Positions 25,458-32,782 of a stretch of DNA of 64,000 nucleotides are shown here, piece after piece. Every line of letters begins with the position of its first letter. Within the stretch, counting starts at the first letter, position 1. A program made the position numbers and the translations under genes. The notes beneath the pieces are model-generated. The model did not search any database. It saw only the letters and a list, made by a program, of their open reading frames with translations, and was not told the DNA's origin. Source of the stretch: Nodosilinea sp. E11 (GTDB lineage: Bacteria > Cyanobacteriota > Cyanobacteriia > Phormidesmidales > Phormidesmidaceae); assembly GCF_032813545.1 (NCBI RefSeq), contig NZ_CP136520.1, forward strand, positions 5,016,001 to 5,080,000, given 5' to 3'.

Positions 25458-27185
25458 ATGAACGTGCGTGCCGTCGCTACCGCCGGGTTGTGTTTACTGC
25501 TGTTTACCGGCTGCCAGGCGGCCCAAAGCCCTACCCAGAGCGAGACTGGAGCCGAGACGGCCTCAGCCCCCGACGACACCCTACGGCTGCTCTACTGGCA
25601 GGCTCCCACCATTCTTAACCCCCACCTCTCCAGCGGCTTTAAAGACTCTGAAGCCAGCCGCATTACCCTAGAACCCCTCGCCAGCTTCGACGCTGAGGGC
25701 AATATGGTGCTGTTTTTAGCCGCCGAAGAACCCACCCTTGACAACGGTGGCGTGGCCGCCGACGGCAGGTCAGTCACCTGGAGGCTAAAAGAAGGTCTGT
25801 TGTGGTCTGACGGCACACCAGTTACCGCCGAGGACGTTGCCTTTACCTACGAGTTTATTGTCAACCCCGAGGTGGCCACCACCACCGCTGGCTCCTACGA
25901 GATTATCGACAGCGTCGAAGCGGTGGACGACACCACCGTGCGGATTACCTTTAGCGAACCCAACCCTGCCTGGTACCTGGTGTTTACGGGCACCGAAGGC
26001 ATGGTGCTGCCCAGACATATTTTTGCCGACTACAACGGCCCCAATGGCCGCGAGGCCCCCGGCAACACCATGCCTGTGGGCACCGGCCCCTATCGGGTCA
26101 CCAGCTTTACCCCTGGCGATGTGATTGTCTATGAGGCCAACCCCAACTACCGCGAGGCCGACCAGGTCGCCTTTAGCCGAGTCGAGCTCAAGGGGGGCGG
26201 CGACGCCACCTCAGCGGCCCGAGCGGTGCTGCAAACTGGCGATGTTGACTACGCCAATAACCTCCAGGTCGAGGCGGCGATTCTCAACCAGCTAGAAGCG
26301 GCGGGGCAGGGGCAGGTGGTGGCCAACTTTGGCTCTCTAGTCGAACGGATTATTTTTAACTTTACTGATCCCAACCAGGCCACCGCCGACGGTGAAACCT
26401 CCAGTGTTGAGTTTCCGCACCCTATGTTTAATGACCCTCAGGTGCGTCAGGCGATCAATTTAGCGATCGATCGCGACACCATTGCCACCCAACTCTATGG
26501 GCCAACCGGGCAGGCCACTACCAACTTTTTAGTTGCCCCAGGCCCTTTTAACTCTGAAAACACCAGTTTTGCCTACGACCCTGAAGCCGCAGAGGCATTA
26601 CTTGATGAGGCCGGCTGGGTTGATAGCAATAACAACGGCACCCGCGACAAAGATGGTCGAGAAATGCAGGTGGTCTTTCAAACGTCAGTGAACCCGGTGC
26701 GTCAAAAGACCCAGGAAATTGTCAAACAAACCCTAGAGCAGATTGGCATTGGGGTGCAGCTCAAAAGCATCGACGCCAGCGTGTATTTCTCTAGCGACCC
26801 GGCCAACCGCGAAACGCTCGATCGCTTTTCGGCGGATCTGCAAATGTTTGCCACCGGCAACACCAACCCCGACCCCGGTGCCTACCTAAAAACCTACACC
26901 TGCGACGAAATTACCCAAAAGGCCAATAACTGGTCTAAGAGCAACTACGCCCGCTACTGCAACCCTGAGTTCGATGCCCTTTGGGAGCAGTCGGCTGCCA
27001 CCCTAGATCCCGAAGCCCGTCGAGACCTGTTCATTCAAATGAACGATTTGCTGATCAACGAGGCGGCGGTAATGCCCATCGTGCACCGTGCCGATGTGTC
27101 GGGCGTCAGCAACCGCCTCACCGGCATCAGCCTCACCCCCTGGGATCTCAGCACCTGGAACATTGCCGAATGGCAGCGACCGTGA
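25458..27185 (+). CDS. Peptide ABC-transporter substrate-binding lipoprotein (SBP_bac_5)
   Basis: A 575-residue periplasmic lipoprotein of the DppA/OppA-like family. Residues 1-19 form the signal with lipobox LFTGC at Cys19, then a Ser/Thr/Glu-rich tether. SBP_bac_5 features are the GLLWSDGTPVTAEDVAFTYE segment, FSEPNPAWYLVFTG, VRQAINLAIDRDTIA and a late TGNTNPDPGAYLKTYTCDE motif. No permease or ATPase genes are next to it, so the rest of the transporter is encoded elsewhere, as is common in cyanobacteria. Peptide or other oligomeric solutes are the expected ligands. Confidence 0.92.
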   Translation: MNVRAVATAGLCLLLFTGCQAAQSPTQSETGAETASAPDDTLRLLYWQAPTILNPHLSSGFKDSEASRITLEPLASFDAEGNMVLFLAAEEPTLDNGGVAADGRSVTWRLKEGLLWSDGTPVTAEDVAFTYEFIVNPEVATTTAGSYEIIDSVEAVDDTTVRITFSEPNPAWYLVFTGTEGMVLPRHIFADYNGPNGREAPGNTMPVGTGPYRVTSFTPGDVIVYEANPNYREADQVAFSRVELKGGGDATSAARAVLQTGDVDYANNLQVEAAILNQLEAAGQGQVVANFGSLVERIIFNFTDPNQATADGETSSVEFPHPMFNDPQVRQAINLAIDRDTIATQLYGPTGQATTNFLVAPGPFNSENTSFAYDPEAAEALLDEAGWVDSNNNGTRDKDGREMQVVFQTSVNPVRQKTQEIVKQTLEQIGIGVQLKSIDASVYFSSDPANRETLDRFSADLQMFATGNTNPDPGAYLKTYTCDEITQKANNWSKSNYARYCNPEFDALWEQSAATLDPEARRDLFIQMNDLLINEAAVMPIVHRADVSGVSNRLTGISLTPWDLSTWNIAEWQRP

Positions 27186-27249
27186 TGGAGTGATGGCTGG
27201 ATTTTCTGTAAGGGTGAACAACCATTCGCCCTTACCCAAGACGTTCACT

Positions 27250-27312
27250 TTAACCAATCCACCCTCCTACCCATCCACCCTCCCACTCCCTACCCATCCA
27301 CTCCCCTACCCT
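27250..27312. repeat. Degenerate octanucleotide repeat (CCATCCAC/CCTACCCA)
   Basis: Degenerate 8-bp units run up to the start of the MSMEG_0570-family gene. They share the CCCATCCA core with the arrays at 19.4, 34.75 and 44.5 kb. Confidence 0.5.
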
Positions 27313-27315
27313 CCC

Positions 27316-27603
27316 ATGCCCGAGATTCGCTTTCAAATTCAATGGCCCGACGGCAGCCAAGACACCTGCTACTCTCCCTCTCTGGTGGTGAAAGATTACT
27401 TCGCTCCGGCTACCACCTATCCTCTAAACGACTTTGTGGCGCGATCGCGCACCGCCCTGACCATTGCCAGCGATCGCGTGCAGGCCAAATACGGCATGCC
27501 CTGCGGTCTGGCCCTAGGACAGCTCCGCCAGATCGAAGCCACCGCTAGCGGTTACGACCACCTTCCCACCCCCACCGTGACGGTGATCCGGTTCCTGGAA
27601 TAG
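27316..27603 (+). CDS. MSMEG_0570 family nitrogen-starvation-response-like protein
   Basis: About 95 residues from the ATG at 27316; the upstream in-frame extension is repeat sequence. [48 protein letters not shown] and a short helical tail match the small MSMEG_0570 family (named from a mycobacterial nitrogen-starvation protein) as I recall it. These genes usually sit in a nitrilase-associated (Nit1) cluster. Here none of those partners flank it, so it appears as an orphan member downstream of a transporter lipoprotein. Its activity is not established. Confidence 0.8.
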   Translation: MPEIRFQIQWPDGSQDTCYSPSLVVKDYFAPATTYPLNDFVARSRTALTIASDRVQAKYGMPCGLALGQLRQIEATASGYDHLPTPTVTVIRFLE

Positions 27604-27689
27604 TCGGTTCCAAGAAAAATTTTAGAAATTCCCAAAAGTTGTTTGACAAAAGCCCCGCAAAGCCGCACTATAGATATTGCCCGACGCAA

Positions 27690-27763
27690 GGGCCTGTAGT
27701 TCAACTGGTTAGAGCACCGCCCTGTCACGGCGGAAGTTGCGGGTTCGAATCCCGTCAGGCCCG
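27690..27763 (+). tRNA. tRNA-Asp (anticodon GTC)
   Basis: A 74-nt cloverleaf: acceptor GGGCCTG pairs with CAGGCCC, the anticodon stem CCGCC/GGCGG encloses CTGTCAC with GTC at 27724-27726, and the T arm GCGGGTTCGAATCCCGT is intact. The discriminator is G. CCA is not encoded. The 3' end is re-used in the adjacent tandem repeat. Confidence 0.96.
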
Positions 27764-27956
27764 TTTTAGTTATATAGCCCCGCATCTTCCGCCGTTCCGT
27801 CGGCTGTTGCAGGTATGGGCATTGCCCAGGCTTCGCCTACGAATCCCGTCAGGCCCGTTTTAGTTATATAGCCCCACACCTTCCGCCGTTCCGTCGGCTG
27901 TTGCAGGTATGGGCATTGCCCAGGCTTCGCCTACGAATCCCGTCAGGCCCGTTTTA
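27746..27956. repeat. 94-bp tandem repeat re-using the tRNA-Asp 3' end
   Basis: A 94-bp unit beginning CGAATCCCGTCAGGCCCG inside the tRNA T-loop repeats at 27746, 27840 and (first 23 bp only) 27934. The two full units are identical except at two positions. Each copy therefore ends where a tRNA 3' end begins, the arrangement seen at integration sites. No integrase gene is nearby. Confidence 0.9.
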
Positions 27957-27969
27957 AGTTAAAACTTTC

Positions 27970-28004
27970 TTTTGCCCCACGGATGTTTCATTCGTGGGGC
28001 AAAA
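27970..28004. other. Perfect 12-bp hairpin with TTTT-5' and AAAA-3'
   Basis: TTTTGCCCCACG at 27970-27981 pairs with CGTGGGGCAAAA at 27993-28004 and extends by three more pairs. The stem ends in a 3' A-run, so it is not an intrinsic terminator in either orientation. It may act as an RNA structure near the 5' side of the ftsH transcript or as a boundary. Confidence 0.7.
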
Positions 28005-28116
28005 GGTATCTAGTCTAGGCGGTCATTTCAGGGTGAGGGGGTTAGACTAGACAACAGCCCATCCGGTATCTGGGGATACTAGCCTCGGGCATAGTCTCGC
28101 TGAGTTTAAACCATCT

Positions 28117-30021
28117 ATGACCATGCGTTCTCCTGGTAAGCAAGCCTCCCTGCGTCATCGTACTGGCGCTACTGCCACAGGCCTGATGACCGTGGGCTGG
28201 GTCTTGCTGCAAAGTCTGATGCCCCTGCCCCCGGCCCTAGCCCAGGCCGAGTCTGAAGAGCTGACCTATGGCCAGTTTTTGCAGCGCATTGAGCAGGGTC
28301 AGGTAGAGCAGGTAGAACTAGACGAAGGCCGAGGCATTGCCTACGTCACCCTGGAGGGCGCAGCCGAAGATGCTCAGCCCCAGCAGGTGGTGCTATTTGC
28401 CGGGGAGCGCAACGCTGAGCTGATTCGCCGTTTGCGGGCTAACGATGTCGATGTGGAGATTCGCGACTCGTCGGGAAGTGGAGCTTTAGCCTGGCTGGCG
28501 ACCAACTCGCTGCTGGCGCTAATTTTGATTTTTGGTCTACTGATGCTGCTGCGGCGCTCGGCATCGGGGGCGGGCAACGCCATGAACTTCGGCAAATCGA
28601 AGGCCCGCTTTCAAATGGAAGCTAAAACCGGCGTGGTGTTTGACGATGTCGCAGGCATCGAAGAGGCCAAGGAAGAACTGCAAGAGGTGGTGACTTTCCT
28701 CAAGAGCCCGGAGAAGTTTACTGCAATTGGCGCGCGCATTCCCAAAGGGGTGCTGCTGATTGGCCAACCCGGTACTGGTAAAACCCTGTTGGCGAAGGCC
28801 ATCTCAGGCGAGGCGGGTGTGCCCTTCTTCAGCATTTCGGGATCTGAGTTCGTCGAGATGTTTGTGGGCGTGGGGGCGTCGCGGGTGCGCGATCTGTTTC
28901 GCAAGGCCAAAGAAAATGCTCCCTGTATTGTGTTTATCGACGAGATCGATGCCGTAGGCCGTCAGCGGGGCGCAGGTATTGGCGGCGGCAACGACGAGCG
29001 GGAGCAAACCCTCAACCAGCTGCTCACCGAGATGGATGGCTTTGAGGGAAACAGCGGCATTATTGTGATCGCGGCCACCAACCGGGTCGATGTGCTGGAT
29101 CTGGCTCTGCTGCGGCCAGGTCGGTTTGACCGCCAGGTGGTGGTTGACCTGCCCACCTACAAAGGGCGACTGTCAATTTTAGACGTGCATGCCCGCAACA
29201 AAAAAATTGAGCCCGATGTTTCGTTAGAGGCCGTCGCCCGTCGCACCCCTGGGTTTTCGGGAGCTGAGTTGGCCAACCTGCTCAACGAAGCCGCCATTCT
29301 CACCGCCCGCCGCCGCAAGGAGGCCATGGGCATGACCGAGATTGAGGATGCGATCGATCGCATTACCATTGGCCTCAGCCTCACCCCTCTGCTCGACAGC
29401 AGCCGCAAGCGGATGACCGCCTACCACGAGATCGGCCACGCCCTGCTCACCACTCTGCTCACCCACTCCGACGAGCTGAATAAGGTGACGATTATTCCGC
29501 GATCGGGCGGTATTGAAGGGTTTACCCAGTCTCTGCCCAATGAAGACATCATCGATAGCGGCCTCTACACCCGCAATTGGCTAATCGATCGCATCACCGT
29601 GGCCCTAGGGGGCTTTGCCGCCGAAGCCGAGGTATTTGGGGACGACGAAACCTCTACCGGAGCCAGCGGTGACATCCAGCAGGTGAGCAACCTGGCCCGT
29701 CAGATGGTCACTCTCTACGGTATGTCTGAGCTTGGTCCTGTGGCGCTCGAAAGCATGGATAACCAGGTGTTTTTGGGCCGCAACCTGATGCCCCGCAACG
29801 AAGTGTCGGAAGAAATGGCCAGCAAGATCGATGCCCAGGTACGCGGCATTGCCCTGTCGTGCCTCGATCGCGCCCGTACGTTGCTGCGTGAGCACCGCAC
29901 CCTGATGGATCATTTAGTCGACGTGCTGCTAGAGCGCGAAACCGTCGATGGCGAAGAATTTCGTCAGATTGTCGGTCAATACACCCAGATTCCTGAGAAG
30001 TTTTTGGTCAAAGCGGGCTAG
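28117..30021 (+). CDS. ftsH: ATP-dependent zinc metalloprotease FtsH
   Basis: A membrane-anchored AAA+ protease of the thylakoid or plasma membrane that degrades damaged photosystem II D1 and other proteins. It is 634 residues. An N-terminal signal/TM ([20 protein letters not shown]), a lumenal domain, and a second TM ([15 protein letters not shown]) precede the ATPase with GQPGTGKT, the [13 protein letters not shown] Walker B and the [14 protein letters not shown]. The protease zinc site is HEIGH at about His437. Four FtsH paralogues usually exist in cyanobacteria; the sequence does not let me say which this is. The start is ATG 28117, without a strong Shine-Dalgarno. Confidence 0.95.
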   Translation: MTMRSPGKQASLRHRTGATATGLMTVGWVLLQSLMPLPPALAQAESEELTYGQFLQRIEQGQVEQVELDEGRGIAYVTLEGAAEDAQPQQVVLFAGERNAELIRRLRANDVDVEIRDSSGSGALAWLATNSLLALILIFGLLMLLRRSASGAGNAMNFGKSKARFQMEAKTGVVFDDVAGIEEAKEELQEVVTFLKSPEKFTAIGARIPKGVLLIGQPGTGKTLLAKAISGEAGVPFFSISGSEFVEMFVGVGASRVRDLFRKAKENAPCIVFIDEIDAVGRQRGAGIGGGNDEREQTLNQLLTEMDGFEGNSGIIVIAATNRVDVLDLALLRPGRFDRQVVVDLPTYKGRLSILDVHARNKKIEPDVSLEAVARRTPGFSGAELANLLNEAAILTARRRKEAMGMTEIEDAIDRITIGLSLTPLLDSSRKRMTAYHEIGHALLTTLLTHSDELNKVTIIPRSGGIEGFTQSLPNEDIIDSGLYTRNWLIDRITVALGGFAAEAEVFGDDETSTGASGDIQQVSNLARQMVTLYGMSELGPVALESMDNQVFLGRNLMPRNEVSEEMASKIDAQVRGIALSCLDRARTLLREHRTLMDHLVDVLLERETVDGEEFRQIVGQYTQIPEKFLVKAG

Positions 30022-30335
30022 GGCTTTGGCTGTTCTTAGGCAGGCCGAGTCCGGCGTTAGCATGTTAGACCGTTGAAACGTTAAAACGTGCCAGCAGTTT
30101 ATATGGGTGGTGTTTTAATCTGCACGGCCAGCCCGTCTCCAGGCCTACTCTGCAACGGCTGTCTTCCCAACGGCAGAGCAGTGGGGGTGATCATCTCTGC
30201 CTTGCTCCTCTACCTGGGGATCGATTCGGTCGCGGGGGTAAAACCGGTAAAAAGGTGAGGTCTTGGCCAACGGGCGCTCTGCGCGATTCCCAAATTGCCA
30301 GGGCACAATCTTTCGTCCGATTTTGGAGACCGACT
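30022..30335. other. Intergenic region between ftsH and small secreted-protein gene
   Basis: About 310 bases with no gene. A small CTCTGC/GCAGAG hairpin (30148-30178) could end ftsH transcription. TTTTGGAGACC just before the ATG at 30336 gives a good Shine-Dalgarno. No clear promoter was assigned. Confidence 0.4.
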
Positions 30336-30686
30336 ATGAATACCGTTTTTGCTTCGGTGATGACCTGGGCGCGCCGGGCCGCGATCGCAGTGGCCTGTGT
30401 TCTGGTGCTGTTGAGCGCTACCCCTGCGGCACTTGCCAACAGCAGCACCCCCAGCCGCCCCGACCAGGGCACCGCCCCACTGAATGGCATCTACAACGAA
30501 GCTGAGAAGTCTGTGCGCCCTGAAAATGCGCTCGATGGCGACAAGATGATTGACCGGGCCAACAAGGGGCTAAACGAAGTCCAGAAGAATGCTGACACCG
30601 ACCAAATGAGCCACCCCGCCAACTCTGATCAAGCCACCGCACCGATGGACAAAATTAAAGATGCCCTGAGCAACATCGTCAACTAA
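30336..30686 (+). CDS. Small secreted protein, unknown function
   Basis: A 116-residue protein starting at ATG 30336 with GGAG nine bases upstream. Residues 1-35 form a signal peptide (AIAVACVLVLLSATPAALAN, cleavage after an Ala-x-Ala), and the mature part is hydrophilic with no Cys. It includes DRANKGLNEVQKNADTD, which suggests a short helix, and a helical tail KIKDALSNIVN. It may be periplasmic or lumenal. I cannot assign a family; the frame extends to 30255 but the upstream residues look non-coding. Confidence 0.75.
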   Translation: MNTVFASVMTWARRAAIAVACVLVLLSATPAALANSSTPSRPDQGTAPLNGIYNEAEKSVRPENALDGDKMIDRANKGLNEVQKNADTDQMSHPANSDQATAPMDKIKDALSNIVN

Positions 30687-30827
30687 TTGAGTTGATGGTC
30701 TGACAGTTCACCCTACTTTCCTGTGCCGTTGGTCGGGAGGTAGCACGGTAAACTGAGGGAGATTTCTCTCGGTGCTGGCTACCTCGACCAGCGGTTTTTT
30801 AAGTCTCTACTTTTCGTTTTTTGCCCT

Positions 30828-31640
30828 ATGCCCCTTGCGATCGCAGATTTGATCTCTAAACTCGAAGCCTGGGCCAACCCCGCCTGGCAAGAAGACTGGG
30901 ACAACTGCGGCTGGCAGGTGCAGCCCGGCATTCTCGACGAACCGGCCCATGTGCTGGTGTGCCTCACTCCCACTCTGACGGTCATGGCCGAAGCCCTGGC
31001 GCTGCGAGAGCAGGGCACCCCCGTCAACCTGATTTTGGCCCACCACCCGCTGATCTTTAGCCCGCTTAAGCGCGTTATCCAGGGCGACCCGGTGGGGGAG
31101 ATGGTGCAAACTGCGATCGCTCACAATATTGGCATTTATACCGCCCACACCAACTTTGACCAGGTGGCCGATGGCACCGCCGACCTGCTGGCCCAATTGC
31201 TGCACCTGCAAAATTCTGAACCTGTGGTGCCCACCCAGCAGGGCCTGGGCTATGGGCGTGTGGGCGATCTCAGCCCCGCCCTCAGTCTGCAAGACCTGCT
31301 TGATCTAATTCAGGTCAAGCTCTCGCCGCCGCGATTGATCTATTCCCCCGCCGCCGATCTGAGCCAGAGCATTAGCCGGGTGGCGGTGCTGGGGGGTAGC
31401 GGGGCCAGCTATCTAGGGGCAGTGGCCAAGACCGGTGCCCAGGCCTACTTAACCTCAGACTGCAAGTTTCACCAGTTTCAAGAAGGGCGCGATCGCAACC
31501 TCGTGCTGATCGATGCGGGCCACTACGCCACCGAACGCCCGGCCTGCGATCGCCTGACCGAGATTGTGCAGCAGTGGGGTGCCCCCTGGGCGCAGCTCAG
31601 CGACCAGGATGAAGATTTTCGCCAGTTTTGGGGAAATTAG
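30828..31640 (+). CDS. Nif3-like dinuclear metal-centre protein (YbgI type)
   Basis: A 270-residue member of the NIF3/YbgI family that forms a toroidal hexamer with a di-metal site in bacteria; some are reported as GTP cyclohydrolase-related, but the function is not settled. The metal-binding motif LAHHPLIFSPLKR and the second GIYTAHTNFDQVADGTADLL are present, and a C-terminal SDCKFHQFQEG and VLIDAGHYATE complete the site. It follows the small secreted gene on the same strand. Cytosolic. Confidence 0.93.
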   Translation: MPLAIADLISKLEAWANPAWQEDWDNCGWQVQPGILDEPAHVLVCLTPTLTVMAEALALREQGTPVNLILAHHPLIFSPLKRVIQGDPVGEMVQTAIAHNIGIYTAHTNFDQVADGTADLLAQLLHLQNSEPVVPTQQGLGYGRVGDLSPALSLQDLLDLIQVKLSPPRLIYSPAADLSQSISRVAVLGGSGASYLGAVAKTGAQAYLTSDCKFHQFQEGRDRNLVLIDAGHYATERPACDRLTEIVQQWGAPWAQLSDQDEDFRQFWGN

Positions 31641-31647
31641 TCCGCCG

Positions 31648-31767
31648 TCCCCTCCTCGGAGGGGTGCCCGCAGGGCGGGGTGGGTCCATTCGCGACATAG
31701 AGAAAGATGGCTCTAGATAAGTCTCTGTCGCCAAGACCCACCCACCCCTGCCCCTCCTAGGAGGGGA
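31648..31767. repeat. Long palindromic repeat upstream of the CHAT gene
   Basis: TCCCCTCCTCGGAGGGG at 31648-31664 mirrors CCCCTCCTAGGAGGGGA at 31751-31767, and further inner segments (GCGGGGTGGGT against ACCCACCCACCCC) also pair. The roughly 120-bp element would fold into a long hairpin. It is a repeat rather than a gene and occupies most of the gap before the CHAT gene. Confidence 0.65.
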
Positions 31768-31832
31768 AAGAACGGTCTTTTTTGGCTATTTTGGAGGCTG
31801 AGACTATAGTTGGAGAAATTTCTCAGCCCTCC

Positions 31833-32669
31833 ATGCAAAAAATTCTCATTTTGGCGGCCAACCCCAAAAACACCAGCCGCCTGCGCCTGGACGAAGAACT
31901 GCGCGAGATTGAAGCTGGGTTAAGGCGATCGCAGCACCGCGATCGCTTTACGCTGACCCAGCGGCTAGCGGTGCGATCGCGCGATATTCAGCGGGCCATG
32001 CTCGAAGAAACGCCGCAGATTGTTCACTTTTCGGGCCACGGTGAGGGGGCTGAGGGGCTGGTGTTTGAGGATGAGACGGGGCAGGCCCAGCTGGTCTCTG
32101 GCAGCGCCCTAGCTGGTTTGTTTGCCCTGTTTAGCGATCCGGCAGAGTTCCCCGACCCGATCCACTGCGTGGTGCTCAACGGTTGCTATTCAGCAGTGCA
32201 GGCCGAAGCGATCGCCGAGCAGGTGCCCTACGTGGTGGGCATGACCCAGGCGATCGGCGACAGAGCTGCGATCGAGTTTGCCGTGGGTTTTTATGACGCC
32301 CTGGGGGCTGGGCGCACTGTCGAGTTTGCCTACAGGCTGGGCTGCGCGGCGATCGACCTGGCGGGCAAGCCGGAAAGCGCCACCCCCATTCTGATTAACA
32401 AAAAAGCTCCCCCATCCTCCCCATCTCCCTCACCTTCCAAGTCCATTCCCTCAGGCCGCACCGAACTCTACCAGTTCCTCCTCAATCTTCCTGGCCCCCA
32501 GTTTGATCAAGTGATCTTTGCGCTCAACCCGCCCAGGGGCAACATCTCGCCGCCCAGCGCCCCCCAGGGCCAGCGAGTGCCTGAGCTGTTTGCCTGGTTA
32601 GAAAGCCCCATTGGCCCAGGCCTAGACGCTCTCAAAACGGTTTTGGCCCATGTCTTAAACCCTCGTTAG
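31833..32669 (+). CDS. CHAT-domain protease with C-terminal effector-associated death-like domain
   Basis: About 278 residues from the ATG at 31833, whose MQKILILAANPKNTSRLRL start is the usual start of this family; a TTG at 31782 is an alternative. The CHAT (caspase-HetF-type) catalytic dyad is His in VHFSGHG and Cys in VVLNGCYSA. After a Pro/Ser-rich linker, residues about 210-278 form a death-like adaptor domain (LYQFLLNLPGPQFDQVIF, APQGQRVPELFAWLESP, GLDALKTVL) resembling the EAD-type domains described by Aravind and colleagues. Such pairs recruit a partner NTPase. The neighbouring NACHT gene is on the same strand. A role in a regulated cell-death or antiviral response is inferred. Confidence 0.88.
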   Translation: MQKILILAANPKNTSRLRLDEELREIEAGLRRSQHRDRFTLTQRLAVRSRDIQRAMLEETPQIVHFSGHGEGAEGLVFEDETGQAQLVSGSALAGLFALFSDPAEFPDPIHCVVLNGCYSAVQAEAIAEQVPYVVGMTQAIGDRAAIEFAVGFYDALGAGRTVEFAYRLGCAAIDLAGKPESATPILINKKAPPSSPSPSPSKSIPSGRTELYQFLLNLPGPQFDQVIFALNPPRGNISPPSAPQGQRVPELFAWLESPIGPGLDALKTVLAHVLNPR

Positions 32670-32782
32670 CCCCTCCGACACGCACCCCATCGTCGGAGGG
32701 GCACTCCAGGGATGGCGCACTGCCCGCGACCCAGCCCCCCTCTGGGCGGCAAGACCGCAATGAAAAAACGCTGGTTAACGCG

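Noticed and set aside
27639-27863. Frame across the tRNA-Asp and its repeat
   Set aside because: It translates a tRNA and its tandem repeat; no coding signal.
27970-28004. Intrinsic terminator
   Set aside because: The stem is flanked by T on the 5' side and A on the 3' side in both orientations, so the required U-tract is missing.
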